From assembly GCA_022560025.1 (NCBI GenBank), contig JAFISE010000017.1:230924-294923 (forward strand): a stretch of 64,000 nt of DNA. The letters are read 5' to 3'. The DNA comes from Stagonosporopsis chrysanthemi. Taxonomy: Eukaryota > Ascomycota > Dothideomycetes > Pleosporales > Didymellaceae. Below are positions 22,837-33,583 of this stretch, one piece after another; within the stretch, counting starts at the first letter, position 1, and the number at the start of each line of letters is the position of its first letter. The notes under the pieces were generated by a model, which did not search any database, was not told where the DNA came from, and saw only the letters and a list, made by a program, of their open reading frames with translations. Position numbers and translations under genes: made by a program.

Positions 22837-24463
22837 TCAATTATCTGTCTTTACAAACATAGCCTCTTGTCTCGGTGGTCCTGCGGAGAAGTGATCCTTG
22901 ACTCCATCCCAATATCTGTCCGCTGCAAATCCATCCGGCAGAACGATGTCGAACTCGTTCACTACCCTTCGAACCACGCTCCTGAGCTCCATGTAGGCCA
23001 ATGCCTTGCCAACGCAGCTGTACGGTCCCGCAGAAAATGGTTGAAATGCTGTCTTATTGAGCACAAGTTCCGGAGTCGTCGTCCAACGCTCAGGCACAAA
23101 GTCATCTGGCCTAACAAAGTTGCGAGCGTCTCGGTTGAGAACGAACGGTGGCATATGGACGATCGTATCGCCTGGAATGAAATGATCATTGATGGTCAGA
23201 CCTTCAAAAGGCGTGGTGCGCTGAGGCGCGAAGAAGAGCGAAGGCCAGAGACGTATTGACTTGTTGATGACAGCATCAAGAAGAGGCAGAGATTCCGAGC
23301 AGTGATATTCTGAAAGATTTGAGCGATGTTCGTTGCGGACTGCATGTATGTAGTGTGAATGTGTTGCGAGCTGCATAAAGATGAAAGTCAAAGCTGTGGA
23401 TGTAGTCTCGCTGCCAGCACTGATGATAAGGCGTGATTCACCATAGAACAGAGCGCGACCTGCGTTGTCGCTCGACGTATTCCGAATCAACTCTCCCATC
23501 AGATCTGAAGAGGCGTCCTGGACCTGGTTCTGTAAGTACTATTGCATGTAGTTGGCGCTCTGGACTCACTGCCATACGAGTGTCCATCTGGCTGACACTC
23601 CAATCTGTCCAATCTTTAAGTGGGCCGGCCACCGATGTGAGTATGGTGAGAGCGTTCATCAGCCATGGCATATGGTACATGATGCCCATTGCACTTAAGC
23701 TTTGTGTAAAGGTGTTGAGGATGCTGTCCGCGACCTCACTTGACTCACCAGTAGTAAAACCCATCGCCTTACCAAAAGCAAGCGCAGATGTGACATCGTA
23801 ACTGAAGTAAGTTATTGTCTCGAGGAGAAGAACTGGCTTCAAATTTGCTTGTCTCAGTCGTTCAAGCAGCTGATCACATGTTTTCTCAATCTGCGGAGCG
23901 AACCCTGATAGAGACACCTTCATCGCATTGTCCCAGATTCTTCTTCGTTGACGGTGCCATGGTTTGTCACGATTTAGGTGTAGTGACTTCTCCATGACAT
24001 CGTAGAACGGACCCTTACTTGTCTTCGACTGGGAGCCTAGAAGGGCCTGTATCGCTACTGGATCAAAGATCGATAGCTCTCTTGGGCCAGTTCGCACGTA
24101 GTCCCCGTATTTCTTTTGTAACTCCTGCTGTACCCGATACCAGTGCCATCTTGTATCGATGACCTTTTTGATGGTGTACCACTTGGACAGCCTGGCACCC
24201 AACGGGCCTGGAAAGTTCCGAAGAGGGTGAAAGAACATACGGTAAGCCCCGATATACAGCCAAAGAGTCGTCCAGAAGATCAGACATAAGGTAGTTGCTT
24301 GCGAAACGCCAGTAAAGTAAATCAGACCCATATAAACAGTATTGCTAAAGGCTAACAACGGCAGTACCAGATGGTCAACCTCCACTCGTCGCAAGACGGT
24401 CTCATGGAGTGTGACAGCCGTAAGGAATGTGAGTAGATGTGCTGCTGCGTAAGAAGTCGCCAT
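22837..24463 (-). CDS. Cytochrome P450, tryprostatin-hydroxylase-like group
   Basis: Membrane monooxygenase. Exons 24463-23570 and 23529-22837 with a 40-nt intron (GTGAGT/CAG); 528 aa. The N terminus has two or three hydrophobic segments before the FPGP hinge (residues about 10-95), typical of fungal secondary-metabolism P450s. Core signatures are intact: SAGSETTS in the I-helix, an ExxR-equivalent region around NKSIRLWP, FVPERW, and the heme loop FSAGPYSCVGKALA with Cys 470. The K-helix reads DAVINKSIRL, so the usual glutamate of ExxR is not obvious there. Tandem with the Zn2Cys6 regulator; substrate unknown. A tryptophan- or kynurenine-derived substrate is possible only by position. Confidence 0.85.
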
Positions 24464-25005
24464 ATTGTTGAGGCTGTCGTGCCGATAGTCGAAGTGATAT
24501 CACTGGGGTGCTGTCTTGCCGGGGAGTGGGCATATTAGAAGACACCTTTTCACTCCTGTTGTGCATTAGGAACAAGATAGGTAGCAGAAAGACAACAGGA
24601 CGGCAGGCTCAAAACGTTTGGCACGTAGCCCCAGCTAGCCCGGCAGTCTATCTTCGTCAAGACATGATGCATGTATGGGTATAACCGTACTGCAGACACT
24701 AAGGATGCCGCGCAATTACTTCGTCCTCTCGCTGTTGGCTGAATGGACGGGCGGTAATCAGATGTTGCATTCGCTCCAGACCGCATTCGGGGTGCCTGCG
24801 TCAGTCAAGAGTTGTCACCATGAGAGAGCAAGAGGCAAAGCTAGGGCGATGCCTACGTCTCCAATTTGCAGGAATGCGGTGTTGAGCCTCAGGTAAATTC
24901 AGTTTTGGGTGGACGAAGGCATGGGAGGCGCTAATGCCTTGGCGCCGTCAATTCACTGTTCACAGTTCCAGAAGATTACCTGCAACAACCACATCACAAC
25001 TCAAT
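24464..25005. other. Intergenic, 542 nt
   Basis: Divergent promoter region for the P450 and SYF2. An in-frame ATG at 24934 could extend SYF2 by 24 residues. No other feature was seen. Confidence 0.4.
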
Positions 25006-25872
25006 ATGACCGACACAACAGAAACAGAGAGAACGACCGTAGCGGTCGCCAAGACCGATACTAGAACTGAAGATGCATCTCCAGAACTAACCCCAACATC
25101 TACCGAGGTGACCTCTGCAGACGCGCCCGCCGACCCGAAAGCCGCCCTCGCAGCGCGCATGGCACGCTTCAAATCTCTTCAAGCGCAGAAAGAAAGCGGT
25201 CGTAAAGCGACAGAGCGCGAAGTGCGCGATGCCGAGGATCGATCTGAAAGAATGGCGAAGCTCTCCAAGCTCGCAGACGCACATACAAAAGCATCTTACA
25301 AGCTTCTAAAAACCGACGACCCAGACTTCGAGCGCAAGAGAAACTGGGATTACACTGTAGACGAGAGCGAGAGCTGGGACAAGCGAGTAGCAAAGAAGGC
25401 GCGAGCGCGCGACAACAATGCATTCGCCGACTACAGAGGCGAGGCAAACAAAGTGTACAAGCGTCAGATTGGACAGATGTCTAAGGTTGACCTCGCAGCA
25501 TACGCAGAGGAGAAGGCCACGAAGCTGCAACGCCAGGTGCAGGCTGGGTTACTGCAACTCGTCGAGGCGGAATCAGGCGAAATCTACACCGTGGATCCGA
25601 ATGGGAGAATCAACACAGCAGTTGAGGAGGAGTACAGTCACGACCACAGACCCAGCAAGGAAGCCATCGACAGACTTGTGGGCGATATCGAGAAGGGCGA
25701 GAAAGCGCGACTAGAGGCACGGAGGAAGAGGGGCATCAGGGACGAGCAGGACCAGGGCGACGTCACGTACATCAACCAGAAGAACAAGCAGTTTAACGAC
25801 AAGCTGGGCCGGTTCTATAACAGGTACACCACCGAGATCAGGGAGAACTTTGAGAGAGGAACAGCCATATAA
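25006..25872 (+). CDS. SYF2: Pre-mRNA-splicing factor SYF2
   Basis: Component of the Prp19-associated (NTC) part of the spliceosome. Intronless, 288 aa from MTDTTETERT. The start at 25006 was chosen over 24934 because the extra 24 residues are not family-like. The N-terminal half is low complexity and acidic. The SYF2 domain follows: KRNWDYTVDESESWDKR, then NAFADYRGEANKVYKRQI and the C-terminal DVTYINQKNKQFNDKLGRFY signature. Convergent with ESF2, 168 bases between stops. Confidence 0.94.
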   Translation: MTDTTETERTTVAVAKTDTRTEDASPELTPTSTEVTSADAPADPKAALAARMARFKSLQAQKESGRKATEREVRDAEDRSERMAKLSKLADAHTKASYKLLKTDDPDFERKRNWDYTVDESESWDKRVAKKARARDNNAFADYRGEANKVYKRQIGQMSKVDLAAYAEEKATKLQRQVQAGLLQLVEAESGEIYTVDPNGRINTAVEEEYSHDHRPSKEAIDRLVGDIEKGEKARLEARRKRGIRDEQDQGDVTYINQKNKQFNDKLGRFYNRYTTEIRENFERGTAI

Positions 25873-26040
25873 GGGCTTAGGAGGGAAGGTACTATTGTTA
25901 AAAGAAGATGGAGATACCCAAGCATTGTGCGATTTGAGATGGCGTTTTGGAATCAGGGAACCATACGATTGCATACACGAAATCATGATTTGAAGTTAGA
26001 CTCGTTGATGTTGTGTCTTGGTATCATTCCACGCACCCGC

Positions 26041-27006
26041 TCAAAAGATCTTACTGAGCACCCTATTCACATCCTGCCCAGGCTCAGGTTTCTTCTCCGC
26101 CTTGCTCGTCGCTGCGTGCTGCTTGAACTCTAGTCTCCTCTTCTTCTTTGGTTTGCCTTCTGTCGCCGCACCAGCCTCCACCGGCGCATTATCGTCGCCA
26201 TCGCCCCTCTTCTCTCTCGTCGCCTTGATTCCGCTCTCCATCTTTCCCCTCTCCACATTGTCCAGGAATCTCTTGTTCTCCTTCTTGCTCTGTGAAATCT
26301 CGAACCGCAATCTTGCTGCACGCTCCGCGTTCTCGTTTTGAATTTGTTCCACAAGATGCGCCCACTTTACGCCCGTCAGGTACTTGATGTTCCAAACTTC
26401 ATCATGCCAGCGACCCCTCTTCTTGCCGCCCATGGTCTGCGCATTGAGGTTCTCAGCTACAAATTTGGCGTCGCGCTTGTGTGTAAACTCGACCCAGCCG
26501 TCTAGGAACAGTTTGCGCCGTGTGCCGCCGCCACGCAGGCGCTGTTGTCGCGATGTCGTGTCTTCGGGTGTGAGGAATATCCGACCGACTGGGCCATAGG
26601 GTGTGAGGAGGGAACGCATGACGGTGGGTTTCATGAAAGGCGGGACGCGGGAGATGTAGATAACGCCTGATTTGTCCTTCTTGGGCGCTTTAAGGTCGAT
26701 TGGCTTCCCGCTCAGTTTGTCAGCTTGAAGCTTTAAGTCTTGGGGTAGACCAGCAGCAATCTCCTCGAGACGTGCGAGTTCGGCGTTCTTGCTGGATATA
26801 GGGTCATCGTCATTGTCGTCTGCTTCGGCGTCGTCTTCGGAATCATAGTCGGCGTCTGAAGCTTCGACTTCAGAGGAGTGGGCGGTTTTCTGGCGCTTGG
26901 CTGAAGGCAGAGTGCGCGCTCTACTTTCTTCTTCGGATTCATAGCCGCGCTCCTCGTCTTCACTTTCTTCGGCGTCGAGCCACTCGTTGCGTTTGCGTGA
27001 AGACAT
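26041..27006 (-). CDS. ESF2: Pre-rRNA-processing protein ESF2
   Basis: Nucleolar small-subunit processome factor (ABT1 orthologue group) that supports Dbp8 during 18S rRNA maturation. Intronless, 321 aa. The ATG at 27006 (MSSRKRNEWLD) is preferred over an in-frame ATG 33 codons upstream. An acidic, phosphorylatable N terminus (ESEDEERGYESEEES) precedes an RRM: GVIYISRVPPFMKP is RNP2-like and WVEFTHKRDAKFVAENLN covers RNP1. The basic C terminus has the KKENKRFLDNVERG and LSKIF elements. Head-to-head with CWC25 across 384 bases. Confidence 0.92.
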   Translation of the reverse strand: MSSRKRNEWLDAEESEDEERGYESEEESRARTLPSAKRQKTAHSSEVEASDADYDSEDDAEADDNDDDPISSKNAELARLEEIAAGLPQDLKLQADKLSGKPIDLKAPKKDKSGVIYISRVPPFMKPTVMRSLLTPYGPVGRIFLTPEDTTSRQQRLRGGGTRRKLFLDGWVEFTHKRDAKFVAENLNAQTMGGKKRGRWHDEVWNIKYLTGVKWAHLVEQIQNENAERAARLRFEISQSKKENKRFLDNVERGKMESGIKATREKRGDGDDNAPVEAGAATEGKPKKKRRLEFKQHAATSKAEKKPEPGQDVNRVLSKIF

Positions 27007-27390
27007 GATGTTCACTGTGGCGCTCCACTGGATTATGATATCATCCAAGGGTTCCGCGAGATTGACGGTACTGGTGCCTGCGATTCCTGGCTTGTCGTCT
27101 TTCAAAATTCAAAAAGAGTTCAATGTCCGATCTGAAGTCGCGTCGAGCTGTAAATTTTAGCGGGGCTCTTTAGCGCGCCAAGCCAACCATGAAGTGGCGC
27201 TCGCGGCTACCTCTTTCTCGTCAACACACCACACGGACATCCTACCTCACCACAACACGTCACTGCGGCGCTTGTCAACTCTACTAGGGCGCCTGTCACT
27301 AGCTGCCTGTAGTTCCACAGAATAAAGCCACCACATCACGCCCTGCGACAATTCAAATCTCGAACTCGATAGCGACTGCACACCGCAAAC
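27007..27390. promoter_or_regulatory. Bidirectional promoter, ESF2 and CWC25
   Basis: The 384-nt gap between divergent start codons of two RNA-processing genes. No TATA box was seen, as usual for housekeeping promoters. Confidence 0.45.
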
Positions 27391-28440
27391 ATGGGTGGTG
27401 ATCTCAACTTAAAGAAGTCCTGGCATCCCCACTTGCGCAAGAACCAGGAGCGAGTATGGAAGGAAGAGAAGTCGGCGCTCGAAGAGCGCAAGCAAATTGA
27501 AAAGCTGCGCAAGGAGCGCGAGGAAGAGCGTGCGCTTGAGGAACTCCAGAAGCTGCAAGAATCTGCCGGCGGCAAGACAGTCACAAGGCGCGTTGATTGG
27601 ATGTACTCTGGTCCTGGCGGCGACGGCGCAGGTGTCACCGAAGAGCGTGAAGGCTACCTTCTCGGCAAGCGCAGAATCGACCAGCTTCTGAAAAACGATA
27701 CGCAGGATCTGCAGAAGGGTGCTGCTGTCGGCATTGACGCTCTCGGAGGTGTCAGTGCCAACACAGCACGCGAAACGCAGAAGAAAGTCCTTGAGGATCC
27801 ACTCCTGATGATCCAGAAGCAGAAGATGGAGATGCAGCTGAAGGCTATGAAGGACGCTCAAAAGCAAGCAAAGTACGAGGAAAAACGTACCAAAGAGAAG
27901 GAGCGCGGGAAGAGGCACAGAGATCGCGGCGATAGGCATAGGGACAACCGTGAGGACAGGCATAGAGAGTATCGCGAGGACAGGCACAGAGATCGAGAGA
28001 GTGGCCACAGAGATGCTGGAGACAGGCATAGGGATCGAGACGGTGACCGCAGCAAACACCACAGCCACCGTGACCGATCTCGGTCAAGAGACCGAGACTA
28101 CTACCACAGCAGTCGCCACGACCGACGGGATCATAGGCACCGACACGAGAATCGCCGTCGCTCACGATCACCGTACTGTGGACCCAGCCGTGATGAACGC
28201 ACAAGTAACGAGTATGACAAAGCGGAACGACTGGCAAGGATGCGGGCAGACGCCGCGACCACAGAGGAGCAGCGCGCTGAGCGTGTCCGTGAACAAGCCA
28301 AGAAGGACGCCGAAGAAGAAGCGCGTATACAAAATAACCTCAACTCCTCCAGGCGCCTCAATGCTGGTATGGGATCGTCAGAGATGGGGCTTGGCGATGC
28401 TATCGCGAGGGGTCGGACGAGAGCAGAAGTTGACGCTTGA
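27391..28440 (+). CDS. CWC25: Pre-mRNA-splicing factor CWC25
   Basis: Step-one spliceosomal factor that acts after Prp2 near the branch site. Intronless, 349 aa. The N-terminal Cir_N domain begins GGDLNLKKSWHPHLRKNQERVW; a long charged helix follows, then RRVDWMYSGPG, a strong family signature. The centre is an Arg/His/Asp-rich region (residues about 165-270, repeated RHRD units) resembling RS/RD domains. The C terminus (ARIQNNLNSSRRL, GLGDAIARGR) is conserved. Confidence 0.93.
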   Translation: MGGDLNLKKSWHPHLRKNQERVWKEEKSALEERKQIEKLRKEREEERALEELQKLQESAGGKTVTRRVDWMYSGPGGDGAGVTEEREGYLLGKRRIDQLLKNDTQDLQKGAAVGIDALGGVSANTARETQKKVLEDPLLMIQKQKMEMQLKAMKDAQKQAKYEEKRTKEKERGKRHRDRGDRHRDNREDRHREYREDRHRDRESGHRDAGDRHRDRDGDRSKHHSHRDRSRSRDRDYYHSSRHDRRDHRHRHENRRRSRSPYCGPSRDERTSNEYDKAERLARMRADAATTEEQRAERVREQAKKDAEEEARIQNNLNSSRRLNAGMGSSEMGLGDAIARGRTRAEVDA

Positions 28441-28672
28441 GAAACACTATGGCGTTATCAATAAAGTTTGCGACAGCATGATACCCCTAAGAATGAATTT
28501 GCTCTGATGATCATAGAATCCACAAGCTTTCAGACCACTACCACGCAATGATACTCACCTCCTCCGCCTACCAACAACTGGGCATCTGCGGTGCTGGTCG
28601 TAATCGTCTGAATCCAGCTCGATTGCTTCATCCTCCTCATCAGCTCGAGGCGTACTGTCCCCATAATACCAC

Positions 28673-29314
28673 TCAAGACACTGCGTTTGATCTACGAGTT
28701 CTTAGCTGCCGGGCTGGTATCTGCCTCGTTATGATTTGCAACTCACTATCAGGGTCTACATTGTGTCGGAAAAATGTGTTGTAGTCAGAGTTCCACGCCC
28801 ATGTACCAGCCGTGTATACTCTGGGCTCTGCAGTAGCCTCCTCCACAAGGACTATATCTCCTCCTCTTTGCTCGTAGGTTCGGACTTCGCTGAGCACACC
28901 AGGTGGCAGGCGCCCCTTGACTTCCTCCCACATCTGAGTACCAATCAAAATGTCGTGTTGCAGATCCATGATGACATAGAATCGGTTGCGGAATTGCTGG
29001 GCGCCAGTGACGCATGTCCACTCGACATCAATCGCGCCGTAAATTCTGATGTCACGATTGTTGACGGTGACGAAGGCCTCCCCCTCACATGGATATATCG
29101 GAAAACCGTGCTCCTGGACCTTTGTATAGTTGATGAGCAACGGGTCTGCAGCACAGTCTACTTGCGCACGGAGCGGGATGCTCGTGGTGGATCCTGGGAG
29201 ATTAAGGCGAACACTAATGATGAAATCATTTCTGGACCATCGCGGACTTCTCTCATTAGCATTTGTCTGGCTGTAAGGGTTTATGAATAAGTTAAAGTCA
29301 CCTTTGAAGCGCAC
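28673..29314 (-). CDS. Retropepsin-like hypothetical protein, 5' end undefined
   Basis: An open frame of about 213 codons with an aspartic-protease-like fold signature: a beta strand VRLNLPG, then IPLRAQVDCAADPLLI, where retropepsins have a D-T/S-G triad (here D-C-A), and later YVIMDLQHDILIGTQMW, resembling the second hydrophobic loop before the ILG-type motif. The C terminus is Arg-rich. There is no ATG in the first half of the frame, so an upstream exon must exist; none could be placed with acceptable intron length. No gag, RT or integrase sequence is nearby. Likely a stand-alone retropepsin-fold protein of a kind repeated in Pleosporales genomes; activity is doubtful because the triad is altered. 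Confidence 0.5.
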   Translation of the reverse strand: MRFKGDFNLFINPYSQTNANERSPRWSRNDFIISVRLNLPGSTTSIPLRAQVDCAADPLLINYTKVQEHGFPIYPCEGEAFVTVNNRDIRIYGAIDVEWTCVTGAQQFRNRFYVIMDLQHDILIGTQMWEEVKGRLPPGVLSEVRTYEQRGGDIVLVEEATAEPRVYTAGTWAWNSDYNTFFRHNVDPDSELQIITRQIPARQLRTRRSNAVS

Positions 29315-30086
29315 TGGGGCGATAGCTCATCCTTGCTACGAGTCACTGTGTAATCTCCAGTCCAACCTGATCATCAAATGAGAATTTCTCTACTTGCGCT
29401 ACCACTATCGATTGTTCGATTGCGGGACGTTTGTTCTTGACACCAGGATCAAAGAGAGCAAGAGGCTCCCCGCATAGAGCTCACGTGGCAATACCCGACT
29501 TAGGTCCTTCACTTTCAGCCTTGCTACCTCATTATCGCCGACCATTCAGGTTTGTCTCCGCCAGCCAGTAGAGAAAAGATCCCGTACACCGTTACAGTAA
29601 CGCCACAATGCCATGCATGTAAGATCTCGGCAAGCTCAGTGCATGGCAGTCTTGGTTATTTCAGCCTTGTGAGCAATAGATGCACGTTCTGTGCTCACTA
29701 CTTTGCTCGACGCCAATAGCGAAACATCTCTTCTGATTAGCCTGATTGATTAGACGTCTTCTTGCATTGATCGGTAGTTCTGAGCGTAAGCATGTGAAGA
29801 CAGGACCTCTTTGTGGGTGACCAAATCTACGATAGCACGATACGCATTTGGGAGATGATGACGAATCTTTGAGGCTCAACTGAAGACCGTAGCTAATCAT
29901 GCTCGGCTTAATGACACCTGGCTTTACTCAAGCCTTTCTCCCAGCCTCATGCAAAAGTTCTCCCTACAATTCAGTGGCGAATGTTATTCTATTTGAATTG
30001 TGACTGAAATCTTATGATACTGCTACCTTGAGTAATATTGCCATGTTGCTGGAAGTCGCCGTAGTAAGAAGTACCACCAACACGCC
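29315..30086. other. Intergenic, 772 nt
   Basis: Nothing convincing is coded here. It includes whatever 5' exon the retropepsin-like gene needs and the 3' flank of the DUF6594 gene. Confidence 0.35.
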
Positions 30087-31170
30087 CTACGCCACACACT
30101 GGCACTTTCCTGAGCTCTCTGCGCCCGTTGTACCGCCCACAAAAACGACCTGAACAGAAGCAAATCTGGAAAGGTCAGAGGGAGCGATGCGTCTTAGGCT
30201 ATACTCAACTAACGCGGCTGTGGCAGTGAAGATCTCGACTGAGCGAGCGGTGGTAAACACGGCAAGTATCAGTGAGAATAAGAAGGAAAATCCAGCAATG
30301 GCGCAGAGTCTGTAAGGCAGTTTCTCGATAAGATACAGACCCAGAACAGCAACAGATGGTATGAGAGACGACAGCATGATGCTTACAGCCTTACTCATAC
30401 CAAAGAGAAGTTTTTCATTCATGCGAGAGATGCCGGTCTTCTCAGCACCAGGCATGGGTTTCTGGAGCACCGTACTTGTCAGCGTTTTCTCGTTTGGGTC
30501 GGACGTGTAGCGAGAACTCACTCGCCACAAGTCAATGGCCTTGCTAGGAAGCCTTGGGAGTAGATAGCTCTGAAACCAATGCAGGAACTGATCCGAAGAG
30601 GGGCCAGCAGAAACTGAGACCAGATCTGAGATCTGGCTTTTATCCCATGCTTCGTCTTCAATGCCATGAAGAAAGCCGTTTCCGCCTTCTTTATGTAAGA
30701 GCCAATCGATTAAACCCCTCAGATTTTGCTTCTTTGCCCGCTGCATCTTAGCTATTTGGTCTTGCTGGAGAAGGCACTCATCTAATAAGGGTCAGCAATG
30801 ACATTCTGAGCTCAGGCCCGCAAAAGATACTGTATATGTGTAGCTTCGTACGAATCTCGAGAATCTTGTCCCATTGAACGCTGCTCTCGGCATTTCGCAT
30901 ATTCCACACATTCCTGGCGAAAGTTACAGTGGTAGGATCGGTATCATCACGCTCAGTGATGATATTGAGTTCGTGCTCAAGGCCCAAGAGCTCTGCTTGC
31001 ATGTAAAGAAGATTGCGTGCGCTCAGTTGCCCAAATTTCTTGAAAATCCCGAGACCTTGATCGAAGTTCGGGCCTATGAACCGAGCAAGACCGGGATATC
31101 CGTTTTGTATGTTACCTACTGAGGATATGATATTCATCTCCATGGCGGTCCCAACATGGTTGCTTTCCAT
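30087..31170 (-). CDS. DUF6594 membrane protein
   Basis: Exons 31170-30831 and 30781-30087 with a 49-nt intron (GTATCT/TAG); 344 aa. The N-terminal part shows the DUF6594 signature: GYPGLARFIGPNFDQ, then IFKKFGQLSARNLLYMQAELLGLEHEL. After splicing, YNECLLQQDQIAKM continues the helical core. The C terminus has hydrophobic segments near residues 240-320 (VSIMLSSLIPSVAVLGLYLI; LCAIAGFSFLFSLILAVF) and a final VQVVFVGG stretch, the usual membrane end of this family. Biological role is not known; these proteins are widespread and expanded in filamentous ascomycetes. Confidence 0.85.
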
Positions 31171-31382
31171 TTTGCTATTTTTTACTCGAAGGCAGGCAAA
31201 GAGCTGCCGGCTGACAAGTACGGCAAGTCCATTGTCTTATGGTCTGTGGTCCTTTGAGCCTCAGCTTACTGACGTGGCAACGCTAAAGCTTCAGCCTGAT
31301 GCACCATTCAGGAAATCGAGCCAGGTAGTATAAGGGCTGAACCCCGCTCTGATTATTGTAGAGCAAGTCCTGAAACTTTCTG

Positions 31383-32162
31383 ATGGCTCATCTCGGTCTT
31401 TGATTCCCTTTCCCGATACCTGGGCGATATACTGACAAAGTACAGGCGACGAGCTCGATGTTTGGGTCCACAATGGAGCAAACACTAGTGACTACGTACC
31501 AATGAAAGCAAGACTGGGCAATACCTCAACTAACATCATTTCCCGCGATGTGGCTAAGCAGCTGGGCATCGATGATGACACCCATTCGTTTCAGCTTTAT
31601 TGGTACATTTGTGATGATGCATCCAACAGCTATCATGACTCTTTCTCTATTGCCAACGACATCGACATCGACATGATTATCTGTGAAGACCAATCTTGGA
31701 AGATCGTAAAGGGCAAACAAGTGTCTATCTCGAGTGTTATCCCGGGCCTTGTCTATCCGAGAGAGAGCAAGAACGCGCGACGGGAAAGAGAGCAACAGGT
31801 GAAAGACAAAAGGCAGCAAAGTCAACGTGAGAAAGACCATCAGACACAGGATTATCTTTGGAGGCACCCGCAGGGACAAACGGGCCGGCAACAGCCTCAC
31901 ACTCAGCCCCACCACCAACAGCTCCACTATCCACAGTCCCTTCATTCACAGTCCCACTATTCGCAGCCCCAGCAACAACAGCCCCACAAGCAACATCAGC
32001 CTCACATACAACAGCAGCCCCTTGTGTTTCAAGAACGATTCAACGACTTCTACGGTATTTGGGAGCGCTATGTTCGATACCCCAATGGTGAGTCTCTGAC
32101 TTTAGAATCCGCGCTGGAACTGACGCATGTCAGGACACGAACAATGGGAACGGTTTCCGTGA
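31383..32162 (+). CDS. Retropepsin-like protein with His/Gln-rich tract
   Basis: Model: exons 31383-31395, 31446-32087, 32134-32162, 227 aa. The first intron (50 nt) has a weak GTCTTT donor but keeps phase and gives an ATG; the second (46 nt, GTGAGT/CAG) is strong and changes the C terminus to YPNGHEQWERFP. The core resembles a retropepsin-like strand and flap: YVPMKARLGNTSTNIISRDVAKQLGI, where the catalytic aspartate position holds Gly or Asn, so proteolysis is unlikely. Residues about 145-205 are a His/Gln/Pro/Ser-rich low-complexity tract. It shares this general layout with the gene at 28673-29314, on the other side of the DUF6594 gene. Function unknown. Confidence 0.5.
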
Positions 32163-32426
32163 ACCTTAACGGCAGTATTGCTTCAATTACTATGTAACGA
32201 TTACACTTCGTAGCGAGCTTTCTGGTCGCGTAACGTTGAAGAATCTGAGGCCTCCTAATGACTTTCGTGAACTTTGCTATACTTCCCATGATGCAATTAA
32301 TTTCGATTACCTATCATTTTCTTCGGCGTACTAAGGGTGTGACCAACCTACATGCGGTCTTCGATACCCGGGCTCCGTATCTCGACTAAAGCAAGCCACT
32401 CACCTCTTCCAGCACAGCCAAGGGCT

Positions 32427-33340
32427 CTACATGATCAACCCAAAAATGTTTGTCTGCACAGAATCGAATTTCGTCGCAGTAATTCCGAATAGTGCACCTT
32501 GGAGTCTGGCGTTACGCACATATGCAACGGGTGACGATGTCATGATGCTTTCAGCGTGCTGTTGTATGAGTTGCAGATCCACACCCTCGATCCCATTAGA
32601 AAATGCGCAGCTAAAGGCCAGTAAGGCGGCGGGATGTGAGGAAAGGATGCCAAAGGCCGTGAGTGCATCCAGCTCAAGTCGGTCCTTCAGGCATTGTAAC
32701 AGTTGCGGACCGCAATCAGTCAACCACACAGTCGATGGCAGACAAGAGCAAAGATGCGTTACCTTTGTTGCAATACAGTTCCGCCGAAACTCAGCCCCTA
32801 CACAAAGCTGTGTGACCCAGCAGACCTGTCTCCTCTTGTGCATCCAACACGTCGCAAATACATGTCCCACAAGCTCGCCTCGATTTGGGGAACGGCAGCA
32901 TACCATTATGCTCTCTACTCTACTCGCAACAATGAGAGACTGCTGCCGCAAATGCGTCGAATGCATCCTTACACGCTGACCTGTCTTCAGTTCAGCTCGT
33001 CTAGTACAGCCTTATACACGTCGGACAATGATCTGGCGTGAAAGGAAGGCATCTTACCAGCTTTACAAAACCTGCCCATATTTTCCGCAGCATGCAGACC
33101 CCACACCCCATACTCAGACGAGAACAAAGCTGTGGCTTCACCTAACAGGTCGTCTGAGACCGATGAGGAGGGGTGCACGGAGAATGTGAAAAACGATGAT
33201 TCTGTTGAAGGCATTGTGCTGAAGCTTTGTCTTTGGACAGCTTGGAGTTCGAGAAGAGTTTGGAAAGAAGAGAAGAGGGTTGCATTGATTTCAAGGGCGC
33301 TCGAGTCTGATGGGGTACTGTAGCTTGGGGGTTGAGTCAT
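32427..33340 (-). CDS. GNAT-like acetyltransferase family protein
   Basis: Exons 33340-33058 and 32980-32427 joined by a 77-nt intron (GTAAGA/CAG); 278 aa from MTQPPSYSTP. Phase supports the join (FCKAG then QRVRMHST). The second exon shows a GNAT-like strand-turn: GELVGHVFATCW, then VCWVTQLCVGAEFRRNCIATK, which fits beta4 plus the acetyl-CoA pyrophosphate loop (R/Q-x-x-G/A, here R-R-N-C-I-A). FGILSSHPAALLAF and SSPVAYVRNARLQG occur in a fungal family I recognise but cannot name. The canonical loop glycine is missing, so activity is uncertain. Substrate unknown. Confidence 0.55.
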
Positions 33341-33583
33341 CCACTCACTTCGGTGAAACCTGTTGTGCAACTTGAAATCAATGGAATGGAGAACGATCCG
33401 TAGTTGGTGCAATGCGCAAGGACTAAAAGTTTGTGGTTGTAACCCCGGGTCGTGGAAGGGATTTCCTCCCACGTTGCTCGTTGGATGTTGTTTAGTTCAA
33501 GGTACATCAGACAAATTCCAACAACCTGATCGGAAACGAAGCTTCGCGATCAGCAAAGACCACTTTACTCATCACCCAACGAG

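Noticed and set aside
31827..32099. Ser/Thr/Pro-rich plus-strand frame over the His/Gln-rich tract
   Set aside because: Alternative frame of the low-complexity part of the retropepsin-like gene, which is supported by its own splice site and C terminus.
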